A stretch of DNA of 43,261 bases from Candidatus Bathyarchaeia archaeon (GTDB lineage Archaea > Thermoproteota > Bathyarchaeia > 40CM-2-53-6 > DTGE01). Made by a program: the position numbers and the translations under genes. The stretch covers positions 1 through 43,261 of the forward strand of contig JAWCKG010000015.1 in NCBI GenBank assembly GCA_038852285.1, read 5' to 3'. The notes under the pieces are model-generated. The model made no database searches and was not told where the DNA came from. It saw nothing but the letters and a program-made list of their open reading frames with translations. This document shows positions 8,651 to 16,786 of this stretch, one piece after another. The first letter of the stretch is position 1. Every line of letters begins with the position of its first letter.

Positions 8651-9865
8651 TCAATATTTTACTGCTATTCTTTTGCCTTTCTCAGCTGAATCCGAGATCG
8701 CGTCCATTATAACGTTGCATTTATATCCGTCTTCAAACGTCGCAGCGTAGGGTCCGATCTTTTTATCGTTAACTATGGCGTCAAATAGGTGAAACACTTC
8801 GTTGATGAAGGTGTGTTCCCATCCTATGATGTGCCCATGTGGCCAGTAATACTCGATGAATGGATGGTAGCTTTCCGTAACAAGTATGGTATGCCACCCC
8901 GTAATGTCTTTGTTCAACTCAGCTATGTTGTATACTTTCAGCTCGTTAAGCCTCTCCAAGTTAAATTCTATGGAGGCTTTTTCCCCATTAATTTCAAAGT
9001 TGTTGAAGTTCTTTCTACCACCTGCGAATCTTGTGGCCTCTAACGTCCCAACGGCTCCGTTATCAAACTCAACAGCCGCTTCAAAAGCGTCCTCAACGGT
9101 GACTTTTCCTTTCTTTCCAGGCTGCTCGGGTAATGGTCTTTCTTTTATGAAGGTGGTCGTTATGCTTGAAACGGATTTAACCTCACCTATCAGGAATCTT
9201 CCTAAGTCAATGATGTGCGATCCTAGGTCTCCTAGAGGGCCTAAACCAGCCGTTTCTTTCCTGAGCTTCCATATTAAGGGGAAGTTAGGATCCATGATCC
9301 ATTCTTGAAGGTATCTTGCACGGAAGTGGTAGATTCTTCCCAGCAGTCCTTCTTCTATGAGCTTTCTGGCAAGCCTCACCGCCGGCACGAAACGATAGTT
9401 AAAGCCGACCATATGTTTCACCTTCGCCTTTTCAACTGCATCCCACATTTTTTTAGCTTCCTTCGCGTTGAGAGCTAGCGGCTTTTCGCAAAAAACGTGT
9501 TTACCAGCTTCAGCCGCGGCTATACAGGGCTCAGCGTGCATATTATTAGAAGCGCAATTATCGAACAGCTCCACCTCATCATCTTTAATTAAATTCTTCC
9601 AATCAGTGTAATGTCTTTTAAATCCATATCTTTTAGCCGCTTCACTTACAAGCTCCTCACTTCGACCGCAAATCGCTACAAGGCTAGGTCTCGCTGGAGG
9701 AGGGTAAAAGAAGATGGGCAAATCTATGTATGCCTGGCTGTGGGCTTTGCCCATGAAGGCGTAGCCGAGCATCCCAACACCTATCTCCCGCATCCTCTCC
9801 ACCCTACCCTTCAACTCAGCCATCCGAATAAAGCCTACATCCTCCCCCAAAACTAAAACCTCCAT
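8651..9865 (-). CDS. Gfo/Idh/MocA-family NAD(P)-dependent sugar oxidoreductase
   Basis: The Rossmann N-terminus holds GVGMLGYAFMGKAHSQAY (residues ~30-47), a G-x-L/A-G-x-x-x-G-type nucleotide loop. It is followed by the family's EKPLALNAKEA (K is the substrate-contact lysine) and the C-terminal-domain motif LGDLGSHIIDLGRFL. At 404 residues it is of normal length for this family of sugar, inositol and sugar-acid dehydrogenases. The substrate is not deducible. Start: ATG 9865, 9823 or 9793 are possible. Similarity to the fragment at 23747-23938 extends upstream of the 9823 Met (GFIRM versus GFVRM), which favours 9865. It lies divergent from the ABC binding-protein gene, so it probably belongs to the same catabolic locus. 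Confidence 0.87.
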   Translation of the reverse strand: MEVLVLGEDVGFIRMAELKGRVERMREIGVGMLGYAFMGKAHSQAYIDLPIFFYPPPARPSLVAICGRSEELVSEAAKRYGFKRHYTDWKNLIKDDEVELFDNCASNNMHAEPCIAAAEAGKHVFCEKPLALNAKEAKKMWDAVEKAKVKHMVGFNYRFVPAVRLARKLIEEGLLGRIYHFRARYLQEWIMDPNFPLIWKLRKETAGLGPLGDLGSHIIDLGRFLIGEVKSVSSITTTFIKERPLPEQPGKKGKVTVEDAFEAAVEFDNGAVGTLEATRFAGGRKNFNNFEINGEKASIEFNLERLNELKVYNIAELNKDITGWHTILVTESYHPFIEYYWPHGHIIGWEHTFINEVFHLFDAIVNDKKIGPYAATFEDGYKCNVIMDAISDSAEKGKRIAVKY

Positions 9866-10239
9866 TAGTTCATCTTAATGTAAAGAAGCAAATAGAGCAA
9901 ATATAAAATTTAACTTCCTTACGCGCGTTAACTGCGCCACGAGCTTTTAAAACTGCTTAACACCTCACGGAGAAGGCAACCGTCCCGACTTAAAACAAGT
10001 ATAGATGTTTAAGCATAATGACCCTAAAATTGACAGATCATAATAGTAGGTCTTGTTTGGTTAAGGCGTTTGTCATCGCATCCTCGAGCAAGTTTTGGAA
10101 CCTAAAACATGTTTGAACATACCTCCAAGCTAAAGGGAGATGACGGCCGAGTAAAACCCTTAAATAAACACGACTTTACTGTGAAGGCAAAATCTTAAAT
10201 AATCATCAGGAATGGAAGTTAAATCGGGGAAGATATTAT
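9866..10239. other. Divergent intergenic regulatory region
   Basis: This 374-nt stretch lies between two divergent genes of the locus. I see two TATA-like elements for the plus-strand gene (CTTAAATAA at 10159-10167 and again at 10194-10202). AT-rich sequence near 9900-9915 may be the minus-strand promoter. A 10-bp palindrome AAACATGTTT lies near 10107. No coding sequence is apparent. Confidence 0.4.
10194..10202 (+). promoter_or_regulatory. TATA element and ribosome site before the binding-protein gene
   Basis: CTTAAATAA is centred about 42 nt before the ATG at 10240, and GGGGAAG at 10227-10233 is a good ribosome-binding site for that ATG. An identical TATA-like string sits 35 nt upstream, so tandem promoters are possible. 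Confidence 0.45.
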
Positions 10240-11496
10240 ATGAGCAAACCAGTCTCAAGACGGGATTGGGCGAAGACTGTCGGCGGAACAATCGCTGGGT
10301 TAGCTGTTGGCGCTGCGGCTGGTTATCTTGCAGCACCAAAGGCACCCGCCGGCCCCCCAGTCGAGAAGGTTGTTGAAAAAACTGTTACCGTGACGGGACC
10401 AGGTGTAACGAAGACCGTAACGACAACTCCTGGAGCTGAGCTCCCTTGGATTGGAGATTATCTCGCAGCGCCACCAGATCCCCAATGGCACCAATGGCCA
10501 CGACGCAATCCTCCATATAAGATCGGTTTGGCGATAGCTTGGAGTGGTAATCCATGGAGGTTTATGCAAGCCGCAGAAACAAAGATGATGTTAGACGCTC
10601 TCGTTAGCATTGGGTGGGTTAAAGAGTGGAAACTGCTAGATGCTGGAGGCGATGTTCTAGAGCAAAAAAGAAATGTCGCACAACTAGAAGAATGGGGAAT
10701 GGATGCGCTGATTATCGATCCCGTTAGGCCTGACGCCCTCATTGAAGACATAGAAAGAGTCACGTCAAAAGGCATATTTACTGCGATTTGCATTGAAGCC
10801 CCAATTCCTGCACCGATCGGAACGTTGAAAAACTATGGAACAATATTCAATACGAACTACTACAAGAGCGGATATGTGCAAGGAAAATTCGTGGCGGAGA
10901 AATTAATAGAGAAACATCCACCAGAGCGTCGTAAGGTTGCAGTAATCAGAGGAATTGCCGGTGCCCCCTCAAACATACAACGGTGGGAAGGCGCAAAATA
11001 CGCCATAGACCAATACGCTGACAAGGGCGTAGAAATCGTAGCGGCTGTAGATTCCGGTTGGTCTCCGCCTAAGGCTCGAGAGGATGCTGCCGACATCATA
11101 GCTGCGCACCCAGAAGTCAGAGGATGGGTAACCCAAGGGGCCATGATGATGTCCTCGATACCTTTGGCACTTGTGGACGCGGGAAAGGATCCGAAAGATC
11201 ATGTGATGACTGGAGAAGACTTTGTCTTCAATCTAAAGCTCCAACGCAAATATGGATTTGAGATGATGATGTGCGGTAATCCCCAGTACCAACAAGCACT
11301 TATCATCTGGAGGGCCATTCAAGGCCTATCGGGTATGCCGGTTAGAAAAATTGACTTCTTCGAGCCACCTTACCTAACAACTGAACAGCTACCGTACCTG
11401 TGGAACCTCTACGAACCAATTATTAATGAACTACCAGACGCTGCTCAACTAATGACTCTACTTACACCGCAGCAATTGAAGGCCGTAATCAAATAA
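10240..11496 (+). CDS. Sugar ABC transporter substrate-binding protein with Tat signal (RbsB/Peripla_BP_4 type)
   Basis: The 418-residue protein begins with a twin-arginine signal, SRRDWAK at residues 6-12, then a hydrophobic Ala/Gly stretch (TIAGLAVGAAAGYLAA). A Val/Thr/Pro linker follows (VEKTVTVTGPGVTKTVTTT) before the binding domain. That domain is of the ribose/galactose type: KIGLAIAWSGNPWRFMQAAE, a central EEWGMDALIIDPVRPDALIE, and ERRKVAVIRGIAGA. No lipobox Cys is present, so it is probably held by the Tat anchor or released outside the membrane. It should deliver a sugar or polyol to the permeases at 14849-16773. Unusually, it stands alone on the other strand, about 3.4 kb away and separated from them by the oxidase pair. 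Confidence 0.88.
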   Translation: MSKPVSRRDWAKTVGGTIAGLAVGAAAGYLAAPKAPAGPPVEKVVEKTVTVTGPGVTKTVTTTPGAELPWIGDYLAAPPDPQWHQWPRRNPPYKIGLAIAWSGNPWRFMQAAETKMMLDALVSIGWVKEWKLLDAGGDVLEQKRNVAQLEEWGMDALIIDPVRPDALIEDIERVTSKGIFTAICIEAPIPAPIGTLKNYGTIFNTNYYKSGYVQGKFVAEKLIEKHPPERRKVAVIRGIAGAPSNIQRWEGAKYAIDQYADKGVEIVAAVDSGWSPPKAREDAADIIAAHPEVRGWVTQGAMMMSSIPLALVDAGKDPKDHVMTGEDFVFNLKLQRKYGFEMMMCGNPQYQQALIIWRAIQGLSGMPVRKIDFFEPPYLTTEQLPYLWNLYEPIINELPDAAQLMTLLTPQQLKAVIK

Positions 11497-11606
11497 GAAA
11501 CTTCGAAGTGAACGAGCAGTTCACAATCTCCCTATTTTTTACCCATTCTTTTAATTGATTCCCCATTTCCCGATCTTCCATTGTACAGGCTTATTAGATG
11601 CGCACA

Positions 11607-12854
11607 TCATATGTTAATAGTTTCTTCAACGATCTCAGCGATGTCCATAACCCTAATCTTACTTTCAATTGCGCTTATTCCGTCTTCCATCATTTGTGCA
11701 CAATTGGGGCATGCTACGGCGAGTATCTCAGCGCCTGTTTCAAGCGCCTGTTTTGCCCGTTCATTTTCCACCTTGGGTTTATCCAGTGGTTCATACCACA
11801 ATCCTCCTCCACCTCCTCCGCAACAATAGGAATTAGAATACGATAATCTCATTTCGATTAGGTCAGCTCCTGTTGCTTGGAGTATCTGGCGGGGGGCATC
11901 GTAGATTCCATTTTTTCTGCCTAGATAACAGGGATCGTGAAAAGTCACCTTTTTATCCAACTTCTTCATAGCGAGTTCCTCTTTACGAAGGAGATTTGCA
12001 AGAAACTCGGTATAATGCTGAATTTTAAGATTTAACCTAGACCACGCTTCTTTCAATAATTCAGGGTAATAGTTGATGAATGCATTATAATCGTGAGGTG
12101 AAAAGCAGATAACATTAGTAATATCATGCTCACGGAAGAGTTCTAGGTTACGTTTAGCAAGTTCCTCGAATAATCCTTCCTCTCCAAGTTCCCTGACCTC
12201 CCCTCCACTATCTTCCTCCCGGGTTCCAAAAATGCCAAAGTCGACATTTGCCAATTTCATGATTCTAGCGACAGCCTGTACTGCTTTTTGGTTTCGCTCG
12301 TTGTAAGACGCGATGGAACCAACATAGAATAATATTTCACATCTCTCTTCTGTCGCATTTTTGATGTTGAAGCCTAATTCCTTCGTCCAAGCGTCACGCT
12401 TCTCCCGAGGTTCACCATATGGATTTCCATGTCGATAAACGCTATGTAAAACATTTCGGATTTCTACCGGGGGTATTCCTTCCTCAACTACTAAGTTTCT
12501 TAGGGATCTTGTTATCCCGTTATTATCAATAATGTGATCCTTAAATGTGTTGTTAGGAAATCTGCTCCAAGACTCAGGTTCGAGCACCAAGCAATGTTCT
12601 GTGCAATTTCCACAGAAAAGGCATGAATATAATGAATCTACAAACTTTTCTGTAAAGTCTTTAACGCTTAGGCTACCCTCAAGGATCTGTCTTGCAATCC
12701 AATTTCTTCCCCTTGAAGAGTAGATCTCGAATCCACCAGTGTTTTCTCGAATGGGACATAGGCGATCTGTGTTGTCTCTTGCTCTTACCATATCTCTGCA
12801 ATAACCACACCTAGAGCACAGGTAGATTTCTTTTCTAAAATCATCTAAAGGCAT
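11607..12854 (-). CDS. Iron-sulfur oxidoreductase subunit, two [4Fe-4S] sites plus CCG domains (first CCG site degenerate)
   Basis: About 415 residues. The ferredoxin-like part has C13-x2-C16-x2-C19...C33-P and C78-x2-C81-x2-C84-x3-C88. Two CCG-type domains follow. The second is intact: HDPC309YLGRKNGIY, C344-C345-G and A-C382-PN-C385. In the first, the cysteines seen in the paralogue at 18752 are replaced: the leading C by S180, the CC by D215-S216, the next by S252. Such proteins partner FAD oxidases (GlcF, LctD-associated, HdrD type) and pass electrons from 2-hydroxyacid oxidation. Start: GGAGGG lies 6 nt before ATG 12854, so it is preferred over ATG 12860. It lies 14 nt after the FAD oxidase gene, clearly one unit. 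Confidence 0.85.
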   Translation of the reverse strand: MPLDDFRKEIYLCSRCGYCRDMVRARDNTDRLCPIRENTGGFEIYSSRGRNWIARQILEGSLSVKDFTEKFVDSLYSCLFCGNCTEHCLVLEPESWSRFPNNTFKDHIIDNNGITRSLRNLVVEEGIPPVEIRNVLHSVYRHGNPYGEPREKRDAWTKELGFNIKNATEERCEILFYVGSIASYNERNQKAVQAVARIMKLANVDFGIFGTREEDSGGEVRELGEEGLFEELAKRNLELFREHDITNVICFSPHDYNAFINYYPELLKEAWSRLNLKIQHYTEFLANLLRKEELAMKKLDKKVTFHDPCYLGRKNGIYDAPRQILQATGADLIEMRLSYSNSYCCGGGGGGLWYEPLDKPKVENERAKQALETGAEILAVACPNCAQMMEDGISAIESKIRVMDIAEIVEETINI

Positions 12855-12868
12855 GCTCATCCCTCCTC

Positions 12869-14281
12869 TCAGAGTTCATCAGGCAAAGTTAGTGCTCCTG
12901 GATTCATAATGTTATTCGGATCTAGAGCCTTTTTAATCCTAATTAAAGTGTCTCGATAAACCGGATTTTTCATGATAGTGTAAGCATACCACTGTTTTCC
13001 CGGCTTATAATTGCACCCCCCACATTCCGCCGCTATTCTAACAATTTCATTCACCATTTCTTTAGCTAATTTAACGGATTCTGGATCGCTTTCATCGTAA
13101 TAAATCGAGGTAGATACATGTCCTGCATTCTTTTGAGCGATACTTATAGTTGCCGAGTACACTTTCTTTCTTTCACGTTCCTCTTTACGTGAGTTAATAT
13201 AGTGCAAAACTTTTTCTAAATCTTTTAACGCACCCCCGGCGGTATTCAAATGACAGCACCACTGCCACACACCTATCTTCGAAACCCACCTGGGTAAAGT
13301 TTCGAATTTATAATCCCATCCGTCTTTAGAGTATTTAGGATCTTGAGGCTCCCCTCCCTTCTCTACCGCTATTTGATCAAGCAAATTTTTCCTTGCCTCA
13401 ACGAGCGCATTACTTACATCTTCAACAACGTAGGCGAGCATGGATACGTAGCCTTTTTCAGCCAATTCCGGCACCATTACATTTAATCCATCTTCTGCAT
13501 ACCACCAAAGATCTTCTGCCAACCCATTCTTAAGCCATTCGTAGTAACACGCCTGGCAGGATTTATAGTCTCTAAATGCATAAGCCCCAAAAGCACTATG
13601 AGTAGATTTGGGATACATTCGAATAGTTACCTCCGTTATCACTCCAAGCGTTCCTAAGGACCCGAGGAAGATGCCAGCCAAATCTGGACCTATACAATAT
13701 CTGTAGTACCTTTTAGCTTTAGGATTTACCGCTGTACCAGTTTTTAGCAGGTCGCCATTTGGCAGAACTACAGTTAAATTCGTAACTTCTTCAGGGATTA
13801 ATCCGTATCTTGTGCTACCCATACCGGTTGAGTGAAAAGCTACGCCACCTCCTACAGTGGATGCATAACCGGAGTATGGACCCCTAAAACCTAATCTCCA
13901 TCCTTTTTTTTCTAGCTCTGCATTAAGCTTCCCCCAAGTTGTTCCAGCTTGAGCGGTAACTGTAAGGGACTCTTCATCTATTTCAATAATATCGTTCATT
14001 CTGGTCATATCAATTAGAATCGATGAAAGCATCTTACCCCCACGAGGCCCCGCACAGGCTGTACCTCCACCTCTAGGATACACGGGTGTCTTAGTCATAT
14101 TCGCCAAGCGTATTATTTCCTGAACTTCTTCAATACTCTTCGGCCTTACTACGATTGCTGGCGGAGTTGGTTCAATGTGATCGTAAATAGATGAATCCAT
14201 GGAGTAACTCCATCGTACCCATAAATCATCAGAAACATACGATGGGCCAACAATTTTTGCTAACTCCTCAATTAAATTCAT
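12869..14281 (-). CDS. FAD-linked oxidase, GlcD/LctD-like 2-hydroxyacid dehydrogenase
   Basis: The 470-residue protein has a PCMH-type FAD domain. AIVVRPKSIEEVQEIIRLAN opens it, then VYPRGGGTACAGPRGG (residues ~68-83), TAQAGTTWGKLNAELEKKG and GYASTVGGGVAFHSTGMGS. The C-terminal cap domain ends with the family's LDPNNIMNPGALTLP. Relatives oxidise glycolate, D-lactate or other 2-hydroxy or sugar acids and pass electrons to an iron-sulfur partner, or to EtfAB in electron-confurcating lactate dehydrogenase. The CCG-domain partner is directly downstream, and EtfBA lies 6 kb away in the same island, so an ETF-linked complex is plausible. The substrate is unknown. Start: ATG 14281 with GGTGA just upstream. 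Confidence 0.87.
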   Translation of the reverse strand: MNLIEELAKIVGPSYVSDDLWVRWSYSMDSSIYDHIEPTPPAIVVRPKSIEEVQEIIRLANMTKTPVYPRGGGTACAGPRGGKMLSSILIDMTRMNDIIEIDEESLTVTAQAGTTWGKLNAELEKKGWRLGFRGPYSGYASTVGGGVAFHSTGMGSTRYGLIPEEVTNLTVVLPNGDLLKTGTAVNPKAKRYYRYCIGPDLAGIFLGSLGTLGVITEVTIRMYPKSTHSAFGAYAFRDYKSCQACYYEWLKNGLAEDLWWYAEDGLNVMVPELAEKGYVSMLAYVVEDVSNALVEARKNLLDQIAVEKGGEPQDPKYSKDGWDYKFETLPRWVSKIGVWQWCCHLNTAGGALKDLEKVLHYINSRKEERERKKVYSATISIAQKNAGHVSTSIYYDESDPESVKLAKEMVNEIVRIAAECGGCNYKPGKQWYAYTIMKNPVYRDTLIRIKKALDPNNIMNPGALTLPDEL

Positions 14282-14848
14282 TGTTTCACCATAGGTTTTT
14301 TATGTAAAATCAAATGTGACTTAAGCTTTTTGGTCCTATATATGTGTTGTAAACTTAAGATTGGAATGCCTTTCGCTGTAGTGCTACGTGTGATTTGGTC
14401 CATGTCCGCCTATTCACGCCGGTGATGCAGGATTCTTCAAGCATGTAGAAGTACAGTTCAGGGCATAGGATGCCGCCAACTCAGCCAGCATACGCTAACA
14501 AGGAAACTGAACCCTAAGTTCATAGGACCTTCGCGATGTCATGGTATAACATTTTAGATACATTTGAAGAAGAGCTAGGGGTACAAGGGCATGAATAGGA
14601 GTTGAGCGGTTAGAAGCAAATGGATACGGGAAAAACCATCCGTTTAAGAAAAGCATCAGGTGATGAGAGCGTTCATATCAAACGTAAAAAGTATTTTTAG
14701 AGTTTGTGAGCGCAAAAATTTTCACCTCATTTGAAATTTTAGTGTAGAAAGATGAGGAATAAGATCGGCTAACTATCTCGTGCAGGAGATTCGGAACTGG
14801 ATCCGCATTCCCGAATGATTGACGGCGACGCCGTCTTCAATTGAACAC
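14282..14848. other. Intergenic region with promoter for the FAD oxidase unit
   Basis: This is 567 nt without a convincing gene. CATATATAGG near 14337-14346 reads as a TATA element on the minus strand for the oxidase (about 56 nt leader). The left part shows short peptide-like stretches in one plus frame (near 14424 and 14598) interrupted by many stops. They are too weak to call a pseudogene. Confidence 0.4.
14821..14845. terminator. Palindromic hairpin after the permease operon
   Basis: GACGGCG-A-CGCCGTC at 14821-14835 is a perfect inverted repeat with 7-nt arms. It is followed directly by the 10-bp palindrome TTCAATTGAA. It begins 3-4 nt beyond the stop of the last importer gene on the minus strand, so a transcript-end hairpin is the simplest reading. 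No long T-run follows, so classic archaeal termination is not shown. Confidence 0.4.
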
Positions 14849-15826
14849 TTAAGCGCCAACCTTTTGTCTTGCCACAATGATTCCTGCTATTATAATTCCT
14901 GTGAAAATTAGAATGCCAGCTTCACCGAACCCTAGTGCGATTAGAAGGCCTCTAAGAATTCCATACAAATAAGCTGCGATAAACGTCCCAATGACTCCGC
15001 CTTCACCTCCCCTGAATGTAGTTCCCCCTATAACAGGGATTGCAAGAGCGGCCAGTAAATAATCTAATCCGATCCCTGCTGGAGCTACTGAGAGAGCGGG
15101 AGTTATAATTCTTCCAAGATAAAATAGGCTGGATATTGAAGTGAAAAGTCCGGCAAGGATGTAAACTGCTACTAAAATCTTCTTTATTTGGATTCCAGAG
15201 AGATACGATGATATTGGATTCGATCCAACAGCGTACACCTCTCTACCAAATTTTGTCTTTCTAAGCACAAACCATAAAATTATGGTTAGAATTGCCCATA
15301 TGATTCCTGGAGCTGGTATTCCCATCACATTTGTGGAGACAAAGTTTACCAGATCATTGTGCGCACCTCCCCGAGGGTACCCGCCAGTATAAACAAGGGT
15401 GAATCCGCTTAAAGCGGTCATCATGCCCAAGGTCATGACTATTGGTGGAACTTTTAATAGGCCAATTCCCAAGCCGTTTAGAAGCCCTATCAACGCCCCA
15501 AAAAGAAGTATTAAGATCATTGGTAGCCATAGCTCTCCCATGCTCGCGAAGAAAATTCCCCCTATGATAGCTACGGTCATCATATTTGCTCCCACCGACA
15601 AATCTACCCCCCCTGTGAGAATGATTAAAGTTTGTCCCAGAGCCATGATCCCTGGTATAGAAATTCTTCTGAACAATTCAGTCTGATGCTGAATAGTCAG
15701 AAAATCAGACATGAAATATGCGCCTATAGCTGATAATACAATAGTGGCTCCTATAAGAATAAGGTACTCCTTCCTAACCTTGGATAAGTAATCCATCCAA
15801 ATCTTAGATAATACACTGCTCTTCAT
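14849..15826 (-). CDS. Sugar ABC transporter permease (RbsC/BPD_transp_2 family)
   Basis: The 325-residue protein is very hydrophobic, with about eight to ten membrane spans. It has the family signature around ILTGGVDLSVGANMMTVAIIG (residues ~69-89), the conserved G-x-D-L-S-V-G of ribose-type permeases, and the cytoplasmic coupling region around AVGSNPISSYLSGIQIKKI. LDYLLAALAIPVIGGTTFRGGEG near the C-terminus is also typical. It forms the membrane pore with the other permease, whose stop lies 2 nt upstream of this ATG (translational coupling). It is the third and last gene of the ATPase-permease-permease unit. Confidence 0.92.
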   Translation of the reverse strand: MKSSVLSKIWMDYLSKVRKEYLILIGATIVLSAIGAYFMSDFLTIQHQTELFRRISIPGIMALGQTLIILTGGVDLSVGANMMTVAIIGGIFFASMGELWLPMILILLFGALIGLLNGLGIGLLKVPPIVMTLGMMTALSGFTLVYTGGYPRGGAHNDLVNFVSTNVMGIPAPGIIWAILTIILWFVLRKTKFGREVYAVGSNPISSYLSGIQIKKILVAVYILAGLFTSISSLFYLGRIITPALSVAPAGIGLDYLLAALAIPVIGGTTFRGGEGGVIGTFIAAYLYGILRGLLIALGFGEAGILIFTGIIIAGIIVARQKVGA

Positions 15827-15828
15827 GA

Positions 15829-16773
15829 TTATCTACGTCCTAAAGCAGTATATCGCTGAACTATTGCCGCCGTTATGAGTAGAGCACCATTGATTATGTA
15901 TCTGTACCATACAATCCAACCTTGATAAAATAGGAAGCTAGTAATAGACCCTAGAATTAATACCGCGGCACAAGTGTTCGGGAACCTCCCCACACCACCA
16001 GTTACGCTTGTACCTCCAAACAAAACCGCTGCGATAGATGCAAAGAGTAGGGGGCTCCCGAGGGCTGGATCGCCTGTTAAAGCTTGAGCTGCCACATATA
16101 ACCCCCCAAAGGCAGCGAAGAGACCGCTCATTATATATACTTTTAATTTTATTCTTTGCACATCAATCCCTCTTAGAAATGCCTTCTCTTCTGAATCACC
16201 AATGGCATAGATCAAACGTCCGAGATGCCTCTTTTCTAAAAGTAATGCTCCGAATAGGGCCAATCCAATAAAAGCAACAATCGGTCCTATCGCAATCCCT
16301 CCTAAGTCGAGCATCATATAACTAGCGAAAGTTCGACTAATATATCCTCCTGGACTTGGTCGAATAATTAATGTTATACCATCTACCACAAACATCATAC
16401 TAAGAGTCATTAGAAAAGGATTGACGTTAAATTTTGTAACGCCTATACCGTTTACTAATCCAACTAGTCCCCCCACTAAAAAGGCAACGACTATCGATCC
16501 CGCTACGGACCAAGTCATCAGAACAGATAAAATGGCTGTCATTAAACTGACTAGGGATCCAACCGTTAAGTCAAAACCTTTAACAAGAATCACTATATTT
16601 TGTGAGAGTGTAACTGCCAACAGAGGTGTTGAAAAGACGATTACTCTTACGATGTTAGGGACGGAGGAAAAGGCGGGAGCGATAGCTGTGAAACTTCCCC
16701 AAATAACAAAGAGGACGACAATCATATACCAATCCGAAAGTAAACGTTTCACGCTTTTGAAATTAACTCCCAT
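15829..16773 (-). CDS. Sugar ABC transporter permease (RbsC/BPD_transp_2 family), second subunit
   Basis: This 314-residue paralogue of the next gene has the same layout. NIVILVKGFDLTVGSLVSLMTAI is the G-x-D-L-T-V-G signature, YAIGDSEEKAFLRGIDVQRI the coupling region, and SPLLFASIAAVLFGGTSVTGGVG the closing motif. Two different permeases suggest a heterodimeric pore, unlike the RbsC homodimer but known for several archaeal and Gram-positive sugar importers. It lies 13 nt downstream of the ATPase gene and 2 nt upstream of the second permease. Several Pro, Gly and hydrophobic runs give about eight spans. Confidence 0.91.
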   Translation of the reverse strand: MGVNFKSVKRLLSDWYMIVVLFVIWGSFTAIAPAFSSVPNIVRVIVFSTPLLAVTLSQNIVILVKGFDLTVGSLVSLMTAILSVLMTWSVAGSIVVAFLVGGLVGLVNGIGVTKFNVNPFLMTLSMMFVVDGITLIIRPSPGGYISRTFASYMMLDLGGIAIGPIVAFIGLALFGALLLEKRHLGRLIYAIGDSEEKAFLRGIDVQRIKLKVYIMSGLFAAFGGLYVAAQALTGDPALGSPLLFASIAAVLFGGTSVTGGVGRFPNTCAAVLILGSITSFLFYQGWIVWYRYIINGALLITAAIVQRYTALGRR

Positions 16774-16786
16774 GGTTCATCATCTT

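Noticed and set aside
14424-14660. Possible transposase remnant (DAGFFKHVEV and a later ERLEANGYGKNHPFKKS stretch in one frame)
   Set aside because: Many stops lie between the pieces, there are no inverted repeats and no recognisable DDE residues, so chance is as good an explanation.
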